The notes beneath the pieces are model-generated. The model had not been told where the DNA came from and searched no databases. It worked only from the letters and a program-made list of their open reading frames with translations. The translations under genes and the position numbers were made by a program. From contig CALCHD010000231.1 of assembly GCA_937901105.1 (NCBI GenBank), positions 1 through 36,225 of the forward strand: a stretch of 36,225 bases of DNA. Direction: 5' to 3'. This DNA comes from an uncultured Bacteroidales bacterium. GTDB lineage: Bacteria > Bacteroidota > Bacteroidia > Bacteroidales > UBA932. Below are positions 21,444 through 29,545 of the stretch, in pieces (the first letter of the stretch is position 1; each line of letters begins with the position of its first letter).

Positions 21444-21472
21444 GGTTTGTTGTTTAACGTAAAAAACAAACC
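21444..21472. repeat. Inverted repeat GGTTTGTT/AACAAACC before the ECF sigma gene
   Basis: Eight-base arms with a 13-base loop, ending 14 bases before the sigma start codon. A -7-like TATTTTTG lies upstream at 21412-21419. It would sit in the leader of the sigma mRNA or act as an operator. Confidence 0.45.
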
Positions 21473-21486
21473 GGATAACCTGATTT

Positions 21487-21960
21487 ATGGAAAACAACGA
21501 GAGAGAATTTGCGCGAATTGTGCGGGAGAACAAAAGGAGGATCTACACGGTCTGCTATATGTTCTCCAAGGATACGGAGCAGGTGAATGATTTGTTCCAG
21601 GATATACTTATAAATATATGGAACGGCCTCAAGTCTTTTGAGGGGGAGAAGCACCTGAGCACCTGGATATGGAAGGTGAGCCTGAATACCTGTATCAATT
21701 ACACAAAAAAGAAGAAAAAGGAGATTCCAACCTTGCCGTTGGATGTGAGCTTCAATCTGTATGAGGACACCGATAATGATTCCATGCAGATAAAGCAGCT
21801 CTACAACAGGATCAACAAACTGGGATTCATTGACAGGAGCATCATCCTCATGTGGCTGGAGAACATGAGTTATGAAGAGATTGGTGCAATCCTGGGAATC
21901 ACAGCAAACAATGTTTCCGTAAAGCTGGTGAGGATAAGGGAGAAACTCAAACAAATGTAG
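21487..21960 (+). CDS. ECF-type RNA polymerase sigma factor
   Basis: A 157-residue ECF sigma factor. Region 2 spans about residues 8-75 (VNDLFQDILINIWNGLKSF, HLSTWIWKVSLNTCINYTKK) and region 4 about 105-155 (GFIDRSIILMWLENMSYEEIGAILGITANNVSVKLVRIREKL). It heads a rightward operon with a four-helix membrane protein and a TraB/GumN protein. In this arrangement the membrane protein is a candidate anti-sigma partner. It is divergent from the PH-transglutaminase operon, which it may or may not control. Confidence 0.93.
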   Translation: MENNEREFARIVRENKRRIYTVCYMFSKDTEQVNDLFQDILINIWNGLKSFEGEKHLSTWIWKVSLNTCINYTKKKKKEIPTLPLDVSFNLYEDTDNDSMQIKQLYNRINKLGFIDRSIILMWLENMSYEEIGAILGITANNVSVKLVRIREKLKQM

Positions 21961-21982
21961 AACCTTCAAAAAACAGAACAAG

Positions 21983-22573
21983 ATGAACAATAAAGATAAT
22001 TTTGAAATATCTCAGGAACTGGAGCAGATGCGTGAGCAGTTCAATATCCTTTCCAGGAGATTGGATGAGCAGAATATTGTTACAGATGGAATTCTCCGCT
22101 CTTGTGCCAGAGAAAAAATGGAGAAATATAACCGTCATGCCATTTGGGTCCCAATGGTTGCATGGATAGTGTTGGGAGGCTGGCTGATTTCCAAGCAGGC
22201 AACAGATTACGGGATGGCCCAATGGTCAGTGGTATTCTCAATTGTTGCGTGCATAATAGAGGTGGGACTATATGCATATAAGAAGTTCCAGCAATCCAGA
22301 ACACTGGATTTCAATGGTGATATAAAAGAATTCCATACCCAATTGAAAGCGCTTAAGGGCTCTCTTTCAAAAACTACTCTACTTTCAGTTATAGTAGGTT
22401 ACGTGTGGATAGGTGCCTTTGTGTGGGAATTTTTCCGTGTACACCCAATAAACTCCGCTAAAGGTATTATCCTTCTGGTTGGCTATTTGGTAATTATGAG
22501 TATTATCCATCTGCGTTCAGAAAAGAAGGCACTGGGCATTTTGGATGAAATCTCCAATGATATTGACAAATAA
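21983..22573 (+). CDS. Four-helix membrane protein, candidate anti-sigma partner
   Basis: A 196-residue protein with a cytoplasmic, coiled-coil-prone N-terminus (about 1-50, EISQELEQMREQFNILSRRLDEQN) and four membrane helices (about 53-70, 78-98, 130-152 and 157-175). It is unlike the FecR or RseA anti-sigma families, but its place 22 bp after an ECF sigma gene and the soluble N-terminal segment suggest sigma sequestration. It belongs with unnamed proteins found in the same position in other Bacteroidales; no domain is recognised. Confidence 0.65.
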   Translation: MNNKDNFEISQELEQMREQFNILSRRLDEQNIVTDGILRSCAREKMEKYNRHAIWVPMVAWIVLGGWLISKQATDYGMAQWSVVFSIVACIIEVGLYAYKKFQQSRTLDFNGDIKEFHTQLKALKGSLSKTTLLSVIVGYVWIGAFVWEFFRVHPINSAKGIILLVGYLVIMSIIHLRSEKKALGILDEISNDIDK

Positions 22574-22582
22574 ATAACGGAT

Positions 22583-23455
22583 ATGAGACGTTTGTTTGCA
22601 ATTATAGTCTTTGTGCTGCTGTTAGCAGCGCAATCTGCCAATGCCCAACTCCTCTGGAAAATATCGGGAAGAGGAATTGAGAAACCTTCTTATATTTTGG
22701 GTACCCATCATGCAGTTCCGTTTACCTATTGTGATTCCATTCCCGGTCTGATGGAGGCTTTTGAAGAGGTGGATTATGTGATTGGAGAGTTTGACATGGT
22801 GAAAATGGGAGAGATGACCCAAACACAGATGCTGAATATGCAGAAAATGATGATGATGCCTGCAGACACTGCTTTGCTGTCATTGTTCAGCGTGGAAGAA
22901 AAAGAGTTGTTGGATAAATATCTGAAGGAGACCGTTGGGGCAGAGCTGCAGATGTTTTCTGCAATGAACCCCATGACTATAATGGTTACTGTGCAGAACA
23001 GGATCCTTATGGATATTATTCCCGACATTGCATCAATGACAGGCATGGACAAATATATGCAGACATTGGCAGCAAGCAAGGGAAAGAGCGTTGGCGGACT
23101 TGAAACCATGGAGTACCAGATGAATCTCCTTTATGGAAATTCACTTGAAGAGCAGGCTGATGCCTTATTGGAGATAGCCAGGGGCGGCAATTCCAAAGAG
23201 CTGATGACTGAGCTTACAGCGGTTTACAAGTCACAGAATCTTGATGCATTATGGGATGTGTTCAAGGAACAGATGACCGGTTATGAGTATGACGCTCTTG
23301 TTTCAGTGAGAAACCGGAACTGGGAAAAGCAGATTGTGGAGCTTCTTCCTGCACAATCCTCATTGTTTGTTGTTGGATCAGGACATCTTCCTGGCGAAAA
23401 AGGTATGATAAATCTCCTGAAAAAGGCGGGGTATAAGATAAAGCCTGTAAAATAA
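22583..23455 (+). CDS. TraB/GumN family protein
   Basis: A 290-residue protein with a signal peptide (MRRLFAIIVFVLLLAAQ, cleavage after SANA) and a TraB/GumN domain. Family motifs are LGTHHAVP (GTxH) near residue 41, VIGEFD near 67, and VVGSGHLPGEKGMINLLKKAGY near the C-terminus. The superfamily includes the metalloprotease-like TIKI and erythromycin-esterase folds; the activity of GumN-type proteins is not settled. It is the last gene of the ECF operon, 9 bp after the membrane protein. Confidence 0.88.
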   Translation: MRRLFAIIVFVLLLAAQSANAQLLWKISGRGIEKPSYILGTHHAVPFTYCDSIPGLMEAFEEVDYVIGEFDMVKMGEMTQTQMLNMQKMMMMPADTALLSLFSVEEKELLDKYLKETVGAELQMFSAMNPMTIMVTVQNRILMDIIPDIASMTGMDKYMQTLAASKGKSVGGLETMEYQMNLLYGNSLEEQADALLEIARGGNSKELMTELTAVYKSQNLDALWDVFKEQMTGYEYDALVSVRNRNWEKQIVELLPAQSSLFVVGSGHLPGEKGMINLLKKAGYKIKPVK

Positions 23456-23494
23456 TAAAAGCAGGGATGAAACCATTTCTGGAAACATCCCTGC
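23453..23494 (-). terminator. Leftward terminator at the TraB stop codon
   Basis: A 9-bp stem GCAGGGATG/CATCCCTGC (23461-23494), with TTTTATTATTTT following on the minus strand. It faces leftward transcription from the barrel gene; the run also overlaps the end of the TraB gene. Confidence 0.6.
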
Positions 23495-23630
23495 CGGTAT
23501 GCCGAGGTGAGAAGCCAACTTCAATGCGAAGTCTTACCTGAATTGAAAGTTTTGTTTTCATAATAAGCAGTTTTTTGACATTAGTGTCTTTTGTTAAAGT
23601 TCGTAAAACAAACTTCGTCCCCAGTCACAA

Positions 23631-23822
23631 TAAAACAAGCCCCGCAACCTCATCCCGAGACTGCAGGGCTTGTCCGACTTAACCTAAGTTTAAATTTCAT
23701 TTATCCTTCCTTCGCACCTCGGCATAACTTGTGCAAGCACAGTTCTGCACTCGGTTTGTCGTCAGGTAAAAAACTATTTCGCCTATATAAACAAAACGTA
23801 GAGAGAAAAGTTCAGTAAAATT
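23631..23822 (-). terminator. Dispersed 3' hairpin element, copy C, with an internal insertion
   Basis: On the minus strand a 17-bp stem with loop GGGAT (about 23632-23673) followed by TTTTATTG. Compared with copy B, the shared upstream blocks are split by about 78 bp at 23688-23766, which contains CACCTCGGCATA and a TGTGC/GCACA hairpin. It lies directly after the stop of the outer membrane barrel gene. Confidence 0.75.
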
Positions 23823-26720
23823 TTACATCATCATCCTGAACATGGCACTCTGTGCGCTTCTGTTCTTTGTGGAGTTCATTTTGCCAAAGTTGAAGGTTAT
23901 GCCAAGGAGTATTCTTTGGCCTATGATGTTCCTGTAGCTGTCCTCAACATAGTTGGCCGATGTGGTGCGGCTGAAACTGCTGGTCTGATTGAGGATATCC
24001 TTCATGTAAAGGCTCAATGTTACAGACTTTATGCTTTTGTGCAGCTCCATGTTCCATAAGAAAGAGGGCTGGGCAAATCCGGCTGCATATCCCTCATAAA
24101 AGTTGTACTCCATCTGTGAGATTACGCTCAACTGCTTCTTTGAATCATATTGCAGCTGCCCGGTGAACTTGTAGTTCCAGGTATTGACATTAGCATCCTT
24201 GTTTAGGATATACTCCACTATTTCCCTTCTTATATTTGATCCTAGTTTTGCAGTAAACAGTTCATGTTTGTAACCTAAAGAAAGATGCAGGTTTCCAGTA
24301 AACGTACTTGTCTTGCTCTCCTTAAAGCCGCTCTGGCCGCTGTAGAACCTGTCACCGCTGGCATCACCCCAGAACTTCTGCATGAAATCTTTATAATCAA
24401 AGTTGTCTATATCCATCCCTTCAGTTCTTGATACATTCTGGTACCCGTAAGCCTTCCCGTAACGCAAGCTTGCAATAATGTCAAAAGTAAGTGATTTATC
24501 CTTATTTAAAGGAACCGATGACCATACGTGCTGAAGGTGCATATCAAAATTCCTCTTTCTGGAATTCACAGGCACATTGTACTGTATGCCGTTCTCATCA
24601 AACCAGTTTGCATACACTATACTGTTAGCAGAGTGTGACATAGTAAAGAATGTCTGCGCAGAGCTGAAAGTCTTCATGTTTGTATATGCATACATTCCCG
24701 ACAGATTGCTCATGAATACCGGCTCAAGATAAATGTTGCCCACACTTATATTAGTAGGGTTTGAGATATTTGGAACGGTTGAGATATATGAGTTTGACAG
24801 ATTTGAAGAACTGCCGGAATAGCTCAGATTGTAATACGCCCTATCTTTAGTTGTGTAACTTATTCTCACAAAAGGTGACCAGTTCCACAAATTCTCTCCA
24901 ATGCCTGTCTTTTGGGTTATACCGTAAGACTTGCTGTAGTTCTCATTGGTTGCAACCTCTGCGGAACCTCCCAGGTGTACTGTAGCTTTCCCTTTATATT
25001 GGGCCAGTATTTTAGCGCTGTTTGAAGAATATCTGTAATCAGAAACCGATGAAAAATAATCGTCATAGGTCCCGTTGCTGAACGCGTCGCTGATAAAATT
25101 GCTTGCATTGAGATTATTGGCCAATGTGGTGCTCAAACTCCAGTTCTTGCTTAAAGGCTCAACATAAGACAGCGAAGCACTGAATCCGTATCCATAGGTG
25201 TTTTCATCATAATTAAGGTTCCTCACGGCAGGATTTCCATCTGCCGCATATATAACCTTTGAATACTCTTTCTCCAGAGCATCATTATTGCTTACAAACC
25301 AGCTTCCCTCCAGTGTAAAGCTTCTTCCTTTCTTTCCTGCATCTTTCAGAACAGTATAATATGATGTACTATGCTGGAAATAATCATCTTCCCTGTAGCT
25401 GGCAGATGTTGAACTGTTCAGATCTTCTGTCTGGGAAGAACTTTCGCTATTGAGTTCAGACTGGAAGTAACTGAATTTCGGTCTCACCTGAAAATAAAAC
25501 TTCCTGCTTCTGTCATTTTTAAGCTCCACGCTAACGCCGGCCTCTTTGTCTTTATATATAGCGTTTGATGCACTTGATGTATTGAGTTCTTCCCCATTTC
25601 CTACAAATGTAGTCCTGTATGAGAGTTTCTGTGACTCAATATTATTTGCCTTATAATTTGCGGTTGCAGAAATGTCAATCCCTTTAACTTTAGAAGTATT
25701 ATAGTTTGTACCTATAGTGAGGGCTTCAGTAATACCATCTCGCGGACGTTGTCTGCTCCTTCCTCCTCCATCATAAATTGATACCATGAAATCATTGGCA
25801 CCTATATTCTCCACATTATAGCCGTTAGCAACAAAGGTAAGCTGGTCTTTTGGAGTATAATAAGACAACATTGAACTTCCATTATAAAGAATATCCTTTT
25901 GAGTAATAAGCGGCTGGTTGCTATTGTCCGATGGTGAAACAGGAGTACCTGCAGCCACCTTTGCATTTCCAAACCACCCCTTCTCATACTCCTTCTTTAA
26001 AGAAATGTCCATCTCCTTGGTAGTTTGTCCCATATCAGCAATGCCGGTGTTCTTTTCAGTTTCCGACTTATGGTCTGTAATCTTTATCTTCTCCACGATC
26101 TTTGCCGGAAGGTTCTTCACGGCAACAGAAGGGTCGTCAAAGAAAAATGTCTTGCCGTTCACTGTAATCTTGGAGACAGCTACACCGTTCTGGGTAACCG
26201 AACCGTCCTGTGCAACCTCGAACCCAGGCATTTTCTTGAGCAGTTCCCCCAAAGCGGCATTGTCGGCAGTACGGAACATGGTGGCATTATACACAATAGT
26301 ATCGTTTATCATTTCAATGGCATTGCCCACAGCAGAAACAGTGGCAGCTTCAAGCATAACGGCATCTTCAACAAGCTTTACAACCCCAAGATCCTCCTTT
26401 GCCTTTCTGAAATAGTATTCCCGACGGAAAGCCTTATATCCCAAATACTCCGCAGTAAGACTGTAACTTCCGCGCACAACCTTGTCAAGCACCGCCACAC
26501 CAGCCGTATCGGTAAGATTGAAGTACATTATTGTAGTATCACCTTTTGGCTGCAGATAGACAGTGGCCATCTGTAACGGCTCCCCGGAAATGGAATCCAG
26601 AAGCTTGATCTTAACTTCAGATTCAGGGTTTCTCAACATGTCGGCAGAAATGGTAATCTGACCCCACAAGCCGCTAGTGCACAAAAGGCCAAGCAGCATC
26701 GATACAAATAGTTTTCTCAT
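23823..26720 (-). CDS. Large outer membrane beta-barrel protein with carboxypeptidase-like domain
   Basis: A 965-residue protein with a signal peptide (cleaved about residue 20, GLWG-Q). A carboxypeptidase-D regulatory-like Ig fold follows (about 36-110), then a plug-like domain (about 130-230: NAALGELLKKMPGFEVAQDG, ITVNGKTFFFDDPSVAVKNLPA) and a beta-barrel ending in FNFGKMNSTKNRSAQ. This is the layout of the outer-membrane-beta-barrel (OMP_b-brl_3) relatives of TonB-dependent receptors. No SusD partner is adjacent, so a polysaccharide-uptake role is unlikely; the substrate is unknown. It is followed by dispersed element C. Confidence 0.88.
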   Translation of the reverse strand: MRKLFVSMLLGLLCTSGLWGQITISADMLRNPESEVKIKLLDSISGEPLQMATVYLQPKGDTTIMYFNLTDTAGVAVLDKVVRGSYSLTAEYLGYKAFRREYYFRKAKEDLGVVKLVEDAVMLEAATVSAVGNAIEMINDTIVYNATMFRTADNAALGELLKKMPGFEVAQDGSVTQNGVAVSKITVNGKTFFFDDPSVAVKNLPAKIVEKIKITDHKSETEKNTGIADMGQTTKEMDISLKKEYEKGWFGNAKVAAGTPVSPSDNSNQPLITQKDILYNGSSMLSYYTPKDQLTFVANGYNVENIGANDFMVSIYDGGGRSRQRPRDGITEALTIGTNYNTSKVKGIDISATANYKANNIESQKLSYRTTFVGNGEELNTSSASNAIYKDKEAGVSVELKNDRSRKFYFQVRPKFSYFQSELNSESSSQTEDLNSSTSASYREDDYFQHSTSYYTVLKDAGKKGRSFTLEGSWFVSNNDALEKEYSKVIYAADGNPAVRNLNYDENTYGYGFSASLSYVEPLSKNWSLSTTLANNLNASNFISDAFSNGTYDDYFSSVSDYRYSSNSAKILAQYKGKATVHLGGSAEVATNENYSKSYGITQKTGIGENLWNWSPFVRISYTTKDRAYYNLSYSGSSSNLSNSYISTVPNISNPTNISVGNIYLEPVFMSNLSGMYAYTNMKTFSSAQTFFTMSHSANSIVYANWFDENGIQYNVPVNSRKRNFDMHLQHVWSSVPLNKDKSLTFDIIASLRYGKAYGYQNVSRTEGMDIDNFDYKDFMQKFWGDASGDRFYSGQSGFKESKTSTFTGNLHLSLGYKHELFTAKLGSNIRREIVEYILNKDANVNTWNYKFTGQLQYDSKKQLSVISQMEYNFYEGYAAGFAQPSFLWNMELHKSIKSVTLSLYMKDILNQTSSFSRTTSANYVEDSYRNIIGQRILLGITFNFGKMNSTKNRSAQSAMFRMMM

Positions 26721-26781
26721 AATGAAAAATCGGATTTCTCGTTTTTTCTACTAAAATTGTGCCAAATGCAACCAATGTTTT

Positions 26782-26982
26782 TTAATCATTATCCTCCAGC
26801 AGGAATATTTCATCTGCATGCTTCCCAAAGTGTCTGGCTATTTTCAGGGCCACTACTGTGGAAGGCATATATTTCCCCGTCTCAATGAAATTGATTGTCT
26901 GTCGGGAAACTCCTACAGCTTCTGCAAGTTCCTGTTGGGTAATATTGAGTATTGCCCTTTCTACTTTAACTGTGTTTTTCAT
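26782..26982 (-). CDS. XRE-family transcriptional regulator
   Basis: A 66-residue Cro/CI-type HTH protein (HTH about 8-62: NITQQELAEAVGVSRQTINFIETGKYMPSTVVALKIARHF), the short YozG-like form. It starts one base after the stop of the membrane protein gene upstream. Such pairs are common; the regulator probably controls its own operon through the palindrome at 27500-27515. Confidence 0.92.
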   Translation of the reverse strand: MKNTVKVERAILNITQQELAEAVGVSRQTINFIETGKYMPSTVVALKIARHFGKHADEIFLLEDND

Positions 26983-26983
26983 G

Positions 26984-27445
26984 CTATGCCCTCCTGATTT
27001 TTGCCATTTCCAGATTGAATTTTATTATGAACAGGATGAAGCAGATAAAAACTGAAGAGAATGCAAAGTAAAGGAAAGCCATGTCGTAAACAAACAGGAT
27101 ACCAATCAGCTCAACCGCTGCTGTGCACCAGAAGCTCCATACAAAAGACTGCATTCTTACTACAGCTGTCATCTCATCTTCGTCCTTCTCTTTGGCCAAA
27201 GCCATAAATACAAGGGAAACCAACAGGCCTGTCATGCAGATTTCGTTTACTGGATCTGTTACGGTAATTGCAAACCATTCTGAGGTGCTCGCCAAATCCA
27301 ATGTGAAAAGAGCCGGTACGTTAATCCTGAACCAATCTCCCTCGCAAGGACCGGCCAATAGCCATATGCACAATACAAGAAATGGAACAAACATGACAAT
27401 TCCAATTCTCTTAAAATAATTAGGAAGCAGATAATTCTTTCTCAT
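26984..27445 (-). CDS. Four-helix membrane protein paired with XRE regulator
   Basis: A 153-residue membrane protein with helices of about 13-33, 66-83, 100-122 and 123-144, and short charged loops (KEKDEDEMTAVVRMQSF). It resembles the DUF2178-type proteins that precede small XRE regulators in Firmicutes and Bacteroidota. Function is unknown; it may sense a membrane signal for the regulator. Confidence 0.75.
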   Translation of the reverse strand: MRKNYLLPNYFKRIGIVMFVPFLVLCIWLLAGPCEGDWFRINVPALFTLDLASTSEWFAITVTDPVNEICMTGLLVSLVFMALAKEKDEDEMTAVVRMQSFVWSFWCTAAVELIGILFVYDMAFLYFAFSSVFICFILFIIKFNLEMAKIRRA

Positions 27446-27499
27446 GACTTTTAATTTTAATGTTAGACATTTTAGGAATTCCTGCTGTAAAGTTAAATA

Positions 27500-27515
27500 T
27501 ACTTTTCTAAAAGTA
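27500..27515. promoter_or_regulatory. Palindrome TACTTTTCTAAAAGTA, candidate XRE operator
   Basis: Seven-base arms with a two-base centre, 55 bases upstream of the membrane protein / XRE operon. Size and form fit a dimeric XRE repressor site. Inferred from position. Confidence 0.45.
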
Positions 27516-27599
27516 AAGCGAGCTTTATAAAATATTTAATTTATTTGACATTTTTTGCTTAAAAACAGTGTAGTATCATTTGAAATTTATTCCTAATAG

Positions 27600-27643
27600 T
27601 TGCATAACTAAAAAATATAGTTATATTTGTAAAAAATATAGTT
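27600..27643 (+). promoter_or_regulatory. Promoter and candidate operators of the MecI-type gene
   Basis: TTG at 27600-27602, a 19-base spacer and TATATTTG at 27622-27629. A 13-bp direct repeat AAAAAATATAGTT occurs at 27610-27622 and 27631-27643, 21 bp apart (two helical turns), flanking the -7 box. This suggests repressor sites for autoregulation. Confidence 0.75.
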
Positions 27644-27646
27644 GCT

Positions 27647-28012
27647 ATGAAAAAGTTGACTAAAAAAGAAGAGGTTATCATGAACCATTTTTGGTCCAGG
27701 GGACCTTTGTTTGTAAGGGAATTGAGGGAGATGTACCCAGATCCAAAGCCTCATTTCTCCACTTTGTCTACACAAGTTAGAATGCTTGAGGAGGAGGGTT
27801 TTGTTGACCATAAGGCATATGGACCAACTCATCAGTACTTTGCCAAGGTAACTCACGAGGAGTATAAGCAGCGTTCCCTGATGGGGATCATTGACAAGTA
27901 TTTCAACAATTCTTATATGAGTGCAGTGTCGGCTTTGGTGAAAGAGGAGAAGATTACCGTGGCAGAATTAAAAGAACTTATTGAGTTGGTTGAAAAAGGG
28001 GAGCAGAAATGA
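27647..28012 (+). CDS. BlaI/MecI/CopY family repressor
   Basis: A 121-residue winged-helix repressor (LTKKEEVIMNHFWSRGPLFVRELREMY, FSTLSTQVRMLEEEGFVDHKAYGPTHQYF) with a C-terminal dimerisation segment. Family members repress their own operon until cleaved by a partner M56 metalloprotease. Its stop overlaps the start of the M56 gene (ATGA), and direct repeats flank its -7 box. There is no beta-lactamase nearby, so the signal is more likely an envelope stress than an antibiotic. Confidence 0.93.
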   Translation: MKKLTKKEEVIMNHFWSRGPLFVRELREMYPDPKPHFSTLSTQVRMLEEEGFVDHKAYGPTHQYFAKVTHEEYKQRSLMGIIDKYFNNSYMSAVSALVKEEKITVAELKELIELVEKGEQK

Positions 28013-29478
28013 TGAATTTCCTTTTATATGAAGTTAAGGTTTCGGTTGTACTGCTGATTTTCTATCTGTTTTATAGGGCCCTTCTGAAGAAGGAGACCTT
28101 TCATAGATTCAATAGAATTGTACTGGTAGGTACGGCAGTACTGTCTTTTATTTTGCCGTTGTGCATTATAACAATTCATCTTCCGGCTGAAAATTCAGTG
28201 GAGATTGGCCAGGTGGAGCCTTTTGCCGGTAATTTGGCAGATGAAATTACTGCTTTGGCTGATGTGCCTGCTCCGTGGTGGCATTTTGCTCTCGTGGCAG
28301 TATATCTTATAGGGGTATTCTATGTGCTGGCAAGGGTAGTTGTCTCTGTATGGATGATTCTCAAAATTGTCGGGAAGGGGAAAATTGTATTGGAGGAGGA
28401 AGGGTGTAAAGTTGTTGTTCCCGACAGTGACAGGGGGCCATTCAGCTGGATGAGGTATATTGTAATGTCGGAGGAGGATTTCAGGGAGAATCTTGCAGCA
28501 GTCCTTGCGCATGAGAAGGCTCATATCAATTATGGGCATTCGGTGGAGCTGTTGCTGGTGGATGTGATGGCGGCGTTCCAATGGTTCAATCCTGCTATAT
28601 GGATGTTGCGTTCAGACCTGCAGGATCTCCATGAGTTTGAGGCTGATGATGCAGTTCTCCGTTCAGGTGCAAATATTAAGGAGTACCAATACTTACTAAT
28701 AAAAAAAGCCGTTGGCAAGAGCGGCTACTCAGTTGCCAACAGCTTGAATCACAGCAACCTTAAAAAACGTATTACTATGATGTCAAAATCAAAATCGCCT
28801 CTTTTGCGAGGTTTGCGGTTGATGTATGTTCTTCCGCTAGTTTGCCTGTGCATTGGTCTGCAGGCCCGTACGGTATATGAACCGACAGACAAAATTAATG
28901 AAAATTCTGCAGAGTTGTTGGCAGAGCAGTCATCTCCTTTGTATATCTTGTGCTATGCATGGGGTGAGGAGAAGGAGATTGCCAAGGCTGAACTTGACAA
29001 AATTGAGCCAAGCCGTATCAGTGCAATAGAAATTCTGAAAGATTCAGCAGCTAAAGAAAAGTATGGTGAGAGATCTGCCAATGGCGTTATCATCATTAAA
29101 ATGAAAGCTCCTCAAGAAATGGAGCCGCTTGTTGTTGTATCTTATAAGGAGAAAGAGGAGTCATCTCCAAATTATTTGGCAGAACCGGATACCATGCCCT
29201 CTTTCCAAGGTAAAGGAATGCAGGGCTTCTCTTCATGGCTGTTCTCACAGATCCGCCGTCCAAAGAATTGCAAGCATACAGGTACAATGAAAGTTTCTTT
29301 TGTAGTTGCAAAGGATGGGTCAGTTAGAGATGTACATGTTCAGGACAGTATTTGTGAGGAGCTGGACAATCTTGTTGTATCTGTAATCAGGAAATCACCT
29401 AAATGGGAACCGGCAACATCTGGAGGCAAACCGGTTGAGCAATGCTTGAGAATTCCTATTGCTTTCCAGATGCGTTAA
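28009..29478 (+). CDS. M56 (BlaR1-type) metallopeptidase with plug-like motif and TonB C-terminal domain
   Basis: A 489-residue protein with membrane helices of about 5-22, 36-56 and 90-118, the zinc motif HEKAH at 168-172 and the third ligand in HEFEAD (Glu211), and a further helix about 270-290. The C-terminal extracytoplasmic part has a SusC-like plug motif (ISAIEILKDSAAKEKYGERSANGV, about residues 330-353) and a TonB C-terminal domain (about 420-489). It would cleave or release the MecI-type repressor encoded before it, and might respond to TonB-dependent transport at the outer membrane. The plug motif in a peptidase is a known Bacteroidota oddity. Confidence 0.92.
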   Translation: MMNFLLYEVKVSVVLLIFYLFYRALLKKETFHRFNRIVLVGTAVLSFILPLCIITIHLPAENSVEIGQVEPFAGNLADEITALADVPAPWWHFALVAVYLIGVFYVLARVVVSVWMILKIVGKGKIVLEEEGCKVVVPDSDRGPFSWMRYIVMSEEDFRENLAAVLAHEKAHINYGHSVELLLVDVMAAFQWFNPAIWMLRSDLQDLHEFEADDAVLRSGANIKEYQYLLIKKAVGKSGYSVANSLNHSNLKKRITMMSKSKSPLLRGLRLMYVLPLVCLCIGLQARTVYEPTDKINENSAELLAEQSSPLYILCYAWGEEKEIAKAELDKIEPSRISAIEILKDSAAKEKYGERSANGVIIIKMKAPQEMEPLVVVSYKEKEESSPNYLAEPDTMPSFQGKGMQGFSSWLFSQIRRPKNCKHTGTMKVSFVVAKDGSVRDVHVQDSICEELDNLVVSVIRKSPKWEPATSGGKPVEQCLRIPIAFQMR

Positions 29479-29520
29479 AAATCTATTTGAGTATTGGTAC
29501 TCTCTTTTATGTATTTAAAT

Positions 29521-29528
29521 TAACTTTG
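29521..29528 (+). promoter_or_regulatory. -7 box TAACTTTG of the methyltransferase gene
   Basis: A TAnnTTTG match 17 bases before the start at 29546. A TTGG upstream is four bases too far for a standard -33 box. Confidence 0.6.
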
Positions 29529-29545
29529 CGGAAAATAAGAAACCG

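Noticed and set aside
26782..27445. XRE and membrane protein pair as toxin-antitoxin
   Set aside because: The membrane protein has four helices and the layout of the usual regulator-partner pairs, not of a known toxin.
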